A stretch of DNA of 24,623 nt. Origin: CAYGUI01 sp964353115 (lineage in GTDB: Bacteria > Pseudomonadota > Gammaproteobacteria > JAGOUU01). The translations under genes and the position numbers were made by a program. Shown here piece after piece: positions 1-6,327 of this stretch. Location: positions 1-24,623 of the forward strand of contig CAYGUI010000019.1 of the NCBI GenBank assembly GCA_964353115.1, in the 5' to 3' direction. Within the stretch, counting starts at the first letter, position 1, and each line of letters opens with the position of its first letter. The notes beneath the pieces are model-generated. The model was given only the letters and a program-made list of their open reading frames with translations, was not told where the DNA came from and ran no database searches.

Positions 1-677
1 GCTATATCTTTAGTAATTTTATAAGCATTATCAATATTGCGATTAACTAAAAATATTTCCGAGATATTACTCTCTAATAAATATTTTAAGCATAACTCTA
101 TAGTTTCACCAGCACCGATTAATAAAGCTTTTTTGTTACTGAAATCGTCAAAATATTTTTTGGCCAAATTTATAGTTATATACGGAATAGATAAAGAATT
201 TTTACCGATAGAAGTATCAGTTCTTATTTCCTTAGTAGCACTAATAACTGTTTGAAAAATTTTATCCGCTACTTTACTAAACTCAACTATTTCTTTCGCT
301 TTAAATAAAGCTTTTTTAAACTGGCCAAATATTTGCGCCTCCCCTAAAACTAAAGCATCTAAACCGCTAGCAACTCTAATTAAATGTGTTATAACTTCAA
401 ATTTGCGATATACATAAAAATGACTTTTATAATTATCAACCTTACTTTTATCTATATTTTTATAACTTAACAACCAGCTTAAAGCTAAATTTTCATCATC
501 AGCTTCAAAAAATATTTCGGTTCTATTACAGGTAGATAAAATAAATGCACTGTGTGCATTAGAATAATTTAAAAAATCACTAAGTGCTGAATGATATTCT
601 TTTTCTGAAATACTTAAAGTTTCTCGTAATTCAAGCGGCGCAGTATTGTGATTAAGTCCAAATAAAAATAAATTCAT
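1..677 (-). CDS. hemA: Glutamyl-tRNA reductase HemA, N-terminal part (runs off window start)
   Basis: First enzyme of C5-pathway tetrapyrrole synthesis: it reduces glutamyl-tRNA(Glu) to glutamate-1-semialdehyde with NADPH. I read the frame by hand from ATG at 677-675; it stays open for 225 codons to the window edge. The N-terminus MNLFLFGLNHNTAP is followed by LSTCNRTE, placing the catalytic cysteine at residue 50, as in the family. Further family landmarks are GLDALVLGEAQIFGQ near residue 104, the TDTSIGK segment, and the start of the NADPH-binding domain (LLIGAGE) near residue 187. It is divergent from lolB, the normal gammaproteobacterial arrangement. The C-terminal NADPH-binding remainder and dimerisation domain lie outside the window. 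Identification is secure; only the 3' end is missing. Confidence 0.95.
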   Translation of the reverse strand, partial: MNLFLFGLNHNTAPLELRETLSISEKEYHSALSDFLNYSNAHSAFILSTCNRTEIFFEADDENLALSWLLSYKNIDKSKVDNYKSHFYVYRKFEVITHLIRVASGLDALVLGEAQIFGQFKKALFKAKEIVEFSKVADKIFQTVISATKEIRTDTSIGKNSLSIPYITINLAKKYFDDFSNKKALLIGAGETIELCLKYLLESNISEIFLVNRNIDNAYKITKDI

Positions 678-699
678 ATAAAATTTTCAAAATCTTTTA

Positions 700-708
700 T
701 GTTAAAAT
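700..708 (+). promoter_or_regulatory. Putative extended -10 promoter of lolB
   Basis: TGTTAAAAT fits an extended -10 (TGn plus a TATAAT-like TAAAAT at 703-708). No good -35 is seen. Start of transcription would fall at about 714-716, right at the lolB ATG (715), so the transcript would be leaderless or nearly so. Inference from sequence only. Confidence 0.35.
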
Positions 709-714
709 TGGGCT

Positions 715-1326
715 ATGAATTTGAAATTAAAATCGTATTTTCTTTTTAGTTTATTAACTATAAGTTTATCTGTATTATTATGTAACTGTAGTACAATAAC
801 TAAATCTAGCCAATCTAACTGGCGCATTATACCAAAAAATCGTTTACAAAAAATAAATAAGTTTGAATTATCAGGAAGAATTGGCGTTATCTCTCATGGA
901 CATAGTGATTCTGGAGATTTTACTTGGCAACAAAATGATAAAAATAATTATCAGCTAATAATCTATGGTCCATTACATCAAGGAAATATAACTCTAACTG
1001 TCACCCCCGAACATGCAATCTTAATAGATCAAAATAAGCAAAAAATTATTGCCAATACGCCAGAAGAACTTATTCAAGATTACACCAGCTGGTATATTCC
1101 AACTCATAGCATGCAAAAATGGATTTTGGGAATTTCTGATAATTCTGCTCCTATTAAAACTGAATATTATGAAACACAAGGTATTCTAATTTATTTAGAG
1201 CAAAATAATTGGAAAATAAATTATTTAGAATACAGTAATTTCAATGGCTTTTTAATGCCAAAGAAATTACAGCTAAATAATGGAGTTGCGAAAATTAAGA
1301 TCTTAGTGAAGCGCTGGCTTTTCTAA
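715..1326 (+). CDS. lolB: Outer-membrane lipoprotein LolB
   Basis: Final acceptor in lipoprotein sorting: it receives lipoproteins from the periplasmic carrier LolA and inserts them in the outer membrane. The 203-residue protein has a short basic N-terminus, a hydrophobic stretch (residues about 8-22) and cysteines at 23 and 25 that could carry the lipid; neither gives a textbook lipobox (the -1 residue is L or N). The body matches LolB: FELSGRIGV near residue 50, FTWQQ, a WILG motif near residue 136, NWKINYLEY, and a C-terminal basic/hydrophobic strand. Length matches the E. coli protein (about 207). It lies divergent to hemA, as in most gammaproteobacteria, but the usual next gene ispE is absent. 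The last 32 bases overlap, tail to tail, the orphan gene on the minus strand. No Shine-Dalgarno is visible before the ATG. Confidence 0.88.
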   Translation: MNLKLKSYFLFSLLTISLSVLLCNCSTITKSSQSNWRIIPKNRLQKINKFELSGRIGVISHGHSDSGDFTWQQNDKNNYQLIIYGPLHQGNITLTVTPEHAILIDQNKQKIIANTPEELIQDYTSWYIPTHSMQKWILGISDNSAPIKTEYYETQGILIYLEQNNWKINYLEYSNFNGFLMPKKLQLNNGVAKIKILVKRWLF

Positions 1327-2011
1327 CTGTCTGAAGAGCTCCTTCTGCAACATAGATTTCATCGCGCACTCTAAAATCAGAAGCACGTAAGCCATTTATT
1401 TTACATGAACTTATAACTCTAGTTGTTTCAGACATAACGACTTTTTCTTCTTGTTCATGAATACAGGCCATATCTTTTTGCTGGGTACTTACGTCTTCTA
1501 ATAATTTTTCAAAATCTTCTTTACTAATCTTTTTTGACTCATCTTGAAAAGAATCAGAGCATTCAGCTTTTTTCAATTCCTTTTTTTCACGGTATTTATA
1601 AACAAAGAAACTGGCCATAAAAGCCAATCCTAGACACACAGCACCAATTGCAACAGCACCACCGACTATTCCACAAGTAACAGGATTTAGAGCAAAAAGA
1701 GATAGCATAAAAGCCATTGCAATAGAAAATATAGCCCCCATTGAAACTATAGATACAGCAAAAGCATATAAAACCTCTAGCTTTGAATGGTACTTAGGGG
1801 CTTCTTCTGATATTGCGAAAGATTTTGCTGCTAATTCATCTAATTTATCTATACGCATATCAGATGAAGAGCTTTGTGCAGGAATAATCCAATACAAAGG
1901 ATCTAAAAAATTCGTCTTTTTAACATTTTGAATTTGTACATCTTCAGCGACATTAAAATAATAACGAACTAATTTGCCATCTCTGTTTCGAATATCAACA
2001 TATGCTATCAT
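1295..2011 (-). CDS. Orphan protein with paired central membrane helices
   Basis: I do not recognise a family for this 238-residue protein. Visible architecture: a polar N-terminal region of about 80 residues (starts MIAYVDIRNRDGK), two long hydrophobic segments (about 81-107 and 111-137) separated by a tight NPVT turn, a strongly basic stop (KYREKKELKK, 139-148), and a charged, Glu/Lys-rich C-terminal region of about 90 residues that may be partly helical. There is no signal peptide. A closely paired hydrophobic hairpin flanked by soluble arms resembles inclusion-membrane proteins and membrane-inserting secreted effectors of intracellular bacteria, but that is only an architectural analogy. 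It sits where ispE normally lies, and its last ten codons are antisense to the end of lolB. No good Shine-Dalgarno precedes the ATG, so the start is uncertain. Confidence 0.7.
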   Translation of the reverse strand: MIAYVDIRNRDGKLVRYYFNVAEDVQIQNVKKTNFLDPLYWIIPAQSSSSDMRIDKLDELAAKSFAISEEAPKYHSKLEVLYAFAVSIVSMGAIFSIAMAFMLSLFALNPVTCGIVGGAVAIGAVCLGLAFMASFFVYKYREKKELKKAECSDSFQDESKKISKEDFEKLLEDVSTQQKDMACIHEQEEKVVMSETTRVISSCKINGLRASDFRVRDEIYVAEGALQTVRKASASLRS

Positions 2012-2043
2012 GGAGCATATATTAGCAGATTAACTAATAATTA

Positions 2044-2319
2044 TCAAGCAGAACATCTAGTACCATATACCTTATCTGCACCACCACAAACTAACTCAAG
2101 ACCAGTACAAACATCAGAATCTAGGGCGTTGCTAGAGGTATCATCTAAACTTCCAACATCACAAGTATTTTTAAATGCCCCACCCAGATCTTGGTAAGTT
2201 CCGCTTACAGCTAGACAACCACTCTCACAATCATTAGCATTCCATCTAAACCCATTACAGCTATTCAATAGGCTGAGTAAAAATAAAGATGAAAGCAGCA
2301 TTGATAAATTTTTATCCAT
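2044..2319 (-). CDS. Small cysteine-rich lipoprotein of unknown function
   Basis: A 91-residue predicted lipoprotein. I chose ATG 2319 rather than the upstream in-frame start at 2349 because it gives a classic signal sequence (MDKNLSMLL then a Leu-rich core) ending in lipobox LNSC with the lipidated cysteine at residue 21, and because AAGGA sits about nine bases upstream. The residue after Cys21 is Asn, not Asp, so outer-membrane sorting by Lol is expected. The mature domain of about 70 residues has six more cysteines (31, 35, 53, 71, 78, 89), an even number suggesting three disulfides in a small secreted fold. No family recognised. It has its own promoter and is divergent from tRNA-Gln; the next gene downstream is the two-helix orphan, 32 bases away, so the two may be co-transcribed. 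Confidence 0.72.
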   Translation of the reverse strand: MDKNLSMLLSSLFLLSLLNSCNGFRWNANDCESGCLAVSGTYQDLGGAFKNTCDVGSLDDTSSNALDSDVCTGLELVCGGADKVYGTRCSA

Positions 2320-2348
2320 AAAAAATATTCCTTGTTGCCAATAACACA

Positions 2349-2357
2349 ATTATAGCA
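2349..2357 (-). promoter_or_regulatory. Extended -10 promoter of the cysteine-rich lipoprotein gene
   Basis: On the minus strand the sequence reads TGCTATAAT: a perfect TATAAT (2354-2349) preceded by TGn. No convincing -35 is present at 17-18 bases. Transcription would start near 2342, leaving a leader of about 22 bases that contains the AAGGA ribosome-binding site. Confidence 0.5.
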
Positions 2358-2384
2358 AATAATATTTTTTTTGCCGTTATTCCC

Positions 2385-2413
2385 TTGACAACAAAATCAA
2401 GTTCTTGCACAAT
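2385..2413 (+). promoter_or_regulatory. Sigma-70 promoter of tRNA-Gln (and probably prs)
   Basis: TTGACA (2385-2390, perfect -35), a 17-base spacer, then CACAAT (2408-2413, four of six matches to -10). The predicted start, about 2420, is roughly nine bases before the mature tRNA 5' end, typical for a tRNA operon. No terminator separates the tRNA from prs, so this promoter probably also drives prs. Confidence 0.6.
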
Positions 2414-2428
2414 AGCATCATAATTTGT

Positions 2429-2503
2429 TGGGGCATCGCCAAGCGGTAAGGCACAGGGTTTTGATCCCTGCATTCCCAGGTTCGAATCCTGGTGCCCCAG
2501 CCA
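2429..2503 (+). tRNA. tRNA-Gln (anticodon UUG)
   Basis: Full cloverleaf with encoded CCA. Acceptor stem TGGGGCA (2429-2435) pairs with TGCCCCA (2493-2499); discriminator G at 2500 and CCA at 2501-2503. The anticodon stem CAGGG/CCCTG (2454-2458 and 2466-2470) closes loop TTTTGAT, whose central TTG (2461-2463) reads glutamine codons CAA and, by wobble, CAG. The T-arm holds the GGTTCGAATCC signature. Its position just before prs is the gammaproteobacterial arrangement seen, for example, in Pseudomonas. Confidence 0.97.
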
Positions 2504-2530
2504 ACTCATTTAAAACACTACCAAACAGCC

Positions 2531-3475
2531 GTGGCAAAAAAATTACAAATCTTCTGTGGTAATGCTACCCCTCAATTAGCACAAGCTGTCGCACAAAAAC
2601 TTGACGTAGAACTTGGTAAAGCCAAAGTAGATCGCTTTAGTGATGGCGAAATTATGGTTGAAGTTCAAGAAAATGTTCGCGGTCATGATATCTTTATTAT
2701 CCAATCTACTAGCGCTCCATGTAACGATTATTTAATGGAATTATTGATTATGGTTGATGCCTTACGCAGAGCATCAGCAGGCAGAATTACTGCTGTAATT
2801 CCATATTATGGATACTCAAGACAAGATAGACGAGTACGCTCAGCGCGAGTGCCAATTACCGCTAAATTAGTCGCTGACATGCTAGCTACAGTTGGGATTA
2901 ATCGTATTATTACTGTTGATTTACATGCTGATCAAATACAAGGCTTTTTTAATATGCCTGTTGATAATGTTTATGCAACCTCAGTATTAGTCAATGATAT
3001 TGAAAAGCAAAATTATGATAATATAATGATTGTTTCTCCTGATGTCGGTGGTGTAGTAAGAGCTCGCGCTTTTGCTAAAAACCTCAATTCAGATTTGGCA
3101 ATTATCGATAAGCGTCGTCCTGAGCCAAATGTTGCTGAAATTATGAATATTATCGGTGATGTTGATGGCAGAACATGCATTATAGTTGATGACATGGTAG
3201 ATACTGCTGGAACATTATGCAGCGCAGCTACTGCCTTAAAAAACAAAGGGGCTGCAAAAGTTGTATCATATTGCACCCATCCTATTTTATCTGGCCCAGC
3301 CATAGATAGATTGAAAAATTCTGATATTGATGAGTTAGTTGTAACAGATACTATTTCTTTATCACCAGAAGCAAATAAATGTGATAAAATCCGTCAAGTG
3401 TCACTAGACGAAACTTTGGCTGAAGTAATTCGCCGAGTACGCGGAGAAGAGTCTGTTAGCTCTATGTTTATATAG
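2531..3475 (+). CDS. prs: Ribose-phosphate pyrophosphokinase (PRPP synthetase)
   Basis: Makes PRPP from ribose-5-phosphate and ATP for purine, pyrimidine, histidine and NAD synthesis. The 314-residue product matches class I Prs: IFCGNATP at the N-terminus, RFSDGE (35-40), RRASAGRITAVIPYYGYSRQ, the ATP-site segment VDLHADQIQGFF (129-140), and the PRPP loop IIVDDMVDTAGT (217-228). I chose the GTG at 2531 because homologues start about four residues before the IFCGNA-like segment; an upstream in-frame GTG at 2492 lies inside the tRNA acceptor stem and cannot be the start. No Shine-Dalgarno is visible in the 27 bases between tRNA and GTG. The gene probably shares a transcript with tRNA-Gln. Confidence 0.96.
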   Translation: MAKKLQIFCGNATPQLAQAVAQKLDVELGKAKVDRFSDGEIMVEVQENVRGHDIFIIQSTSAPCNDYLMELLIMVDALRRASAGRITAVIPYYGYSRQDRRVRSARVPITAKLVADMLATVGINRIITVDLHADQIQGFFNMPVDNVYATSVLVNDIEKQNYDNIMIVSPDVGGVVRARAFAKNLNSDLAIIDKRRPEPNVAEIMNIIGDVDGRTCIIVDDMVDTAGTLCSAATALKNKGAAKVVSYCTHPILSGPAIDRLKNSDIDELVVTDTISLSPEANKCDKIRQVSLDETLAEVIRRVRGEESVSSMFI

Positions 3476-3493
3476 TTTTTATATTATATTTTG

Positions 3494-3502
3494 TGATATA
3501 AT
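3494..3502 (+). promoter_or_regulatory. Extended -10 promoter of rplY
   Basis: TGATATAAT is a perfect extended -10 (TATAAT at 3497-3502) in the gap after prs; no clear -35. The 12 bases TGTGATATAATC (3492-3503) recur exactly in the map promoter at 22458-22469. Transcription would start near 3509. GGAG at 3521-3524 is well spaced to the rplY ATG at 3532. Confidence 0.6.
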
Positions 3503-3531
3503 CCCCGGATTAATTTTATTGGAGAATTAAA

Positions 3532-4197
3532 ATGAGTGCTGAATTCAAATTTAATGTAAGCCCAAGAGCCGAAAAAGGCACTGGCGTTAGCCGTAACCTA
3601 CGTCGCCTTGGAAAGGTGCCGGCAATATTATATGGTGCAAAAAAAGAACCTATGCATCTTACTGTTCCGGCTAATGAATTGGTTAGAGAACTTCGAAATG
3701 AAGCTATTTTTTCACATGTAATTTCTCTTAGCATAGATGGAAAAATTGAAAAGGCTATAATTAAGTCTTTACATCGCCATCCATATAAACCTGAAATTTT
3801 ACATGTTGATTTTCAAAGAGTTAGTGCTAACACAAAATTAACTGTTCACGTTCCTTTACACTTTTTAGGCGAAGATGACGCTCCAGGCGTTAAAAATGGT
3901 GGTCACTTCTCTCATAATCACACTGATTTAGAAGTTTCTTGTTTACCAAAAGATTTACCTGAATTTATTGAAATTGACGTAAGCAGTTTTGAACTAGACC
4001 AAGTTTTACACTTATCTGAAGTTAAACTTCCAAAAGGTGTTGCGCTTTACCATTTTTCAGAAGAGAACGATGAAATAGTTGTTTCTTTACATGCTGCTAG
4101 AGAAGAAGTAGAAGAAACTTCTACTAAAGAAGCTTCTAGTGAAGAAAACTCTGCTGACGATGCGAATGAAGACGAAGGATCTAAAGAAGCTGAGTAA
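3532..4197 (+). CDS. rplY: Large ribosomal subunit protein bL25 (CTC/TL5 type)
   Basis: Binds 5S rRNA in the 50S subunit. At 221 residues this is the long, general-stress CTC-type form: an N-terminal L25 domain (about 1-95; starts with a basic RNA-binding stretch, SRNLRRLGKVPAILYG around residues 21-36), a C-terminal TL5 beta domain (about 96-185), and an acidic tail from about residue 187 rich in Glu, Asp, Ser and Ala. E. coli has only the short single-domain form, so this is the version typical of Pseudomonas, Legionella and most non-enteric bacteria. GGAG at 3521-3524 supports the start. It sits between prs and pth, the conserved order. Confidence 0.95.
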   Translation: MSAEFKFNVSPRAEKGTGVSRNLRRLGKVPAILYGAKKEPMHLTVPANELVRELRNEAIFSHVISLSIDGKIEKAIIKSLHRHPYKPEILHVDFQRVSANTKLTVHVPLHFLGEDDAPGVKNGGHFSHNHTDLEVSCLPKDLPEFIEIDVSSFELDQVLHLSEVKLPKGVALYHFSEENDEIVVSLHAAREEVEETSTKEASSEENSADDANEDEGSKEAE

Positions 4198-4217
4198 CTA
4201 CTCTTTATAGAGCTAAC

Positions 4218-4814
4218 ATGACGACTAAAGAAAACTCTATAAAATTAATTATCGGACTAGGGAATCCAGGTCCAGAATACGAAAAAACCCGCCATAACGC
4301 GGGTTTTTGGTTTATTGATGCCTTACATGAAAAGTATGGCGCATTATCCCCCTTTAGCGTCAATAGCAAATTAAATAGCCAAATAGCAAAAATTACTATA
4401 AATAATATTCCTGTTTTGTTGCTCAAACCAACGACATACATGAATGAAAGTGGTAATGCTATAAATTTAGTTGCTAAATACTACAAAATTGACCCACAAA
4501 ATATCTTAGTTGCCCACGATGAATTAGATCTTCCTGTTGGAGATATTAGATTGAAAATCAGTGGTGGTCATGGCGGACATAATGGTCTTAGAAGTATCTC
4601 TCAATTTTTAGGGACAGAAAATTATAATAGATTACGCATTGGAATTGGGCATCCTGGTAATAAAAATCAAGTTACCAATTATGTTTTGAAAAAAACGTCA
4701 GAAGATGACTTTATTGCAATAAATAATGCGATTATATGTGCACAAAAACATATTGATGATATTTTGACTGGCAATTTTGACAAGGTAATGAAAGAATTAC
4801 ATACAAAAAAATAA
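4218..4814 (+). CDS. pth: Peptidyl-tRNA hydrolase
   Basis: Recycles tRNA by cleaving the ester bond of peptidyl-tRNAs released from stalled ribosomes. The 198-residue product has the full active site: IGLGNPGPEYEKTRHNAGF with Asn16 and catalytic His26, KPTTYMNESG (70-79), HDELDLP with Asp101, and GGHGGHNG (116-123). Length is that of the family (about 194). It follows rplY by 20 bases and is probably co-transcribed with it. An unusual feature is a perfect inverted repeat with terminator shape inside the codons around the catalytic His26 (listed separately). There is only a weak Shine-Dalgarno. Confidence 0.96.
   Translation: MTTKENSIKLIIGLGNPGPEYEKTRHNAGFWFIDALHEKYGALSPFSVNSKLNSQIAKITINNIPVLLLKPTTYMNESGNAINLVAKYYKIDPQNILVAHDELDLPVGDIRLKISGGHGGHNGLRSISQFLGTENYNRLRIGIGHPGNKNQVTNYVLKKTSEDDFIAINNAIICAQKHIDDILTGNFDKVMKELHTKK
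4283..4308. terminator. Terminator-like perfect palindrome inside pth
   Basis: AAAAACCCGC (4283-4292), six-base loop CATAAC, then GCGGGTTTTT (4299-4308): a perfect 10-bp inverted repeat with a five-bp GC core and a run of five T, looking like an intrinsic terminator on either strand. It lies in the codons for the conserved KTRHNAGF active-site segment, so it may simply be a by-product of that peptide. Whether it terminates transcription is unknown. Confidence 0.4.
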
Positions 4815-4837
4815 ATAATAAGACATAAGTAAAATAT

Positions 4838-5929
4838 ATGGGAATAAATTGTGGAATAGTAGGATTACCTAACGTAGGTAAATCAACGTTATTTAATGCT
4901 TTAACAAAAGCCAAAATAGAAGCAGCAAACTACCCGTTTTGCACAATTGATCCTAATGTTGGTATGGTTCCAGTTCCTGATCCACGCCAAGAAAAAATAT
5001 CGGATATAGTAAAGCCTGAGCGCATTGTGCCTGCCATGATGGAATTTGTCGATATAGCTGGCCTAGTAAAAGGTGCAGCCGAAGGTGAAGGTTTAGGTAA
5101 TCAATTTTTAGGACATATTAGAAGCTCAGATGCTATTTTGCACGTAGTTCGTTGCTTTGATTCTGATGATATTACTCATGTATCTGGAAAAATAGATCCC
5201 ATTGATGATATTGAAACTATTAATACAGAGCTAGTATTGGCTGATTTACAGTCGATATCTAAATCAGTATTAAAAGCACAGAAAAATGCTAAAAGTGGCG
5301 ATAAAACAGCTAAAACATTACTTAATTTATTAGAAAAATTGCAAAAGCATTTAGACCAGGGGTTGAGTGCCAGGAGCTTAAAATTAGACAGCTCTGAGCA
5401 AGAATTAATAGGTAGCTTACAACTTATAACCAGCAAGCCAATTTTATATATAGCTAATGTTGATGACAATGATATATCACAGAATAAATTTTTTGCTCAA
5501 GTTCAAGAATATGCAAAAAATGATAATTCTGAAGTGATACCTGTTTGCGCTGCAATAGAAGCTGAATTAGTAGAGCTTGATGAGACAGATAAACAAGATT
5601 TTCTTGCTGAATTAGGCTTAGATGAGCCCGCGTTAAATAAATTAATTCGTGCTAGTTATAAGCTCTTAGGATTACAAACATATTTCACAGCTGGTGAAAA
5701 AGAAGTTCGTGCTTGGACAGTTAAAGTTGGCGCTACAGCGCCACAAGCTGCTGGAGAAATTCATACTGATTTTGAAAAAGGTTTTATCCGAGCTGAAGTT
5801 GTGTCCTATAATGACTTTATAAACAATAAAGGATTTGCTGGTGCAAAAGATGCTGGCAAATGGCGTTTAGAGGGAAAAGATTATATAGTACAAGATGGCG
5901 ATGTAATGTTATTTAGATTTAACGTCTAA
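4838..5929 (+). CDS. ychF: Redox-responsive ribosome-binding ATPase YchF (OBG family)
   Basis: P-loop NTPase of the TRAFAC class that prefers ATP over GTP and associates with ribosomes; linked to stress and redox response. At 363 residues it has the family's exact size. Visible parts: Walker A GLPNVGKST (9-17), the NYPFCTIDPNVG segment (31-42), Walker B/switch II DIAGLVKGA (72-80), a central coiled-coil insertion (about 125-200), and a C-terminal TGS domain (about 280-363) ending in DGDVMLFRFNV. It follows pth by 23 bases, the conserved pair, and is closed by a hairpin terminator at 5956-5986, so the rplY-pth-ychF unit probably ends here. Confidence 0.96.
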   Translation: MGINCGIVGLPNVGKSTLFNALTKAKIEAANYPFCTIDPNVGMVPVPDPRQEKISDIVKPERIVPAMMEFVDIAGLVKGAAEGEGLGNQFLGHIRSSDAILHVVRCFDSDDITHVSGKIDPIDDIETINTELVLADLQSISKSVLKAQKNAKSGDKTAKTLLNLLEKLQKHLDQGLSARSLKLDSSEQELIGSLQLITSKPILYIANVDDNDISQNKFFAQVQEYAKNDNSEVIPVCAAIEAELVELDETDKQDFLAELGLDEPALNKLIRASYKLLGLQTYFTAGEKEVRAWTVKVGATAPQAAGEIHTDFEKGFIRAEVVSYNDFINNKGFAGAKDAGKWRLEGKDYIVQDGDVMLFRFNV

Positions 5930-5955
5930 AGCAAAAACTGCAATAATGAAATTTT

Positions 5956-5986
5956 AACTAGACATGCTTTTACATGTCCAGTTTTT
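5956..5986 (+). terminator. Rho-independent terminator after ychF
   Basis: AACT-A-GACATG, loop CTTTTA, CATGTC-C-AGTT followed by a short T run. Ten paired bases with one internal A/C mismatch, 27 bases past the ychF stop. The opposite strand has a weaker U tract but could serve the convergent RMF-like gene. Confidence 0.65.
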
Positions 5987-6022
5987 ATCCCATACTTATT
6001 ATTTTATCAAGGTTAGAATCGG

Positions 6023-6226
6023 CTATTCATAAAATCCAACCCACCAGCCTTCAACCCAAAGAAAGTAATTTTCTGAATGATGATGAAATGGGTTAGATTC
6101 CTCTAACAAACCGCCTTGGGCCGCTTTATAGCCATAAAACCAAGCGCGATCTAAAGTTTTACCATTTAAATCTTTTTGTGATGATTCTTCAGTGCTAGTT
6201 TTTTTTAAGTTTTTGCTTTGGCGCAT
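6023..6226 (-). CDS. Ribosome modulation factor (RMF)-like small protein
   Basis: A 67-residue basic-to-neutral protein. The C-terminal 45 residues resemble RMF, the stationary-phase factor that dimerises 70S ribosomes: an RAxxxGYxAxxGG helix start (RAWFYGYKAAQGG), then a short Pro-containing turn (NPF where E. coli RMF has CPY), then a second helix with WxxGWW. An N-terminal arm of about 20 residues rich in Lys, Ser and Thr is extra relative to the 55-residue E. coli protein. I chose ATG 6226 over the in-frame ATG at 6244 because AAGGAG (6238-6233) lies six bases upstream of it, between the two. It stands alone, convergent with ychF and divergent from the SuhB-like gene. The call rests on a short motif and needs a profile search. 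Confidence 0.6.
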   Translation of the reverse strand: MRQSKNLKKTSTEESSQKDLNGKTLDRAWFYGYKAAQGGLLEESNPFHHHSENYFLWVEGWWVGFYE

Positions 6227-6312
6227 ATAGATCTCCTTATCCATATATATTCAAGACTATTTTACTTTATTACAGCAAAAAACAAAATGCCTTGTAATTT
6301 AATAGTAAATAA

Positions 6313-6318
6313 TATAAA
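6313..6318 (+). promoter_or_regulatory. Possible -10 of the suhB-like gene
   Basis: TATAAA with TTGTAA (6292-6297) 15 bases upstream, a short spacer. The implied start near 6325 is only about three bases before the ATG at 6328, so the message would be near-leaderless; no Shine-Dalgarno is present to argue otherwise. Confidence 0.3.
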
Positions 6319-6327
6319 TTATGCCAC

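Noticed and set aside
37..255. A plus-strand 72-residue reading frame near the window start
   Set aside because: It is antisense to hemA, whose frame is open through the region and has the catalytic motif.
2012..2043. TTAG...CTAA inverted repeat between the two orphan genes as a terminator
   Set aside because: Only four AT-rich base pairs and no T run; too weak to call.
2312..2509. A 65-residue minus-strand reading frame across the tRNA
   Set aside because: It is antisense to the tRNA and its promoter and overlaps the signal-peptide start of the lipoprotein gene; no family resemblance.
2492..2530. prs starting at GTG 2492
   Set aside because: This GTG is inside the acceptor stem of the tRNA-Gln gene, and homologues begin near the GTG at 2531.
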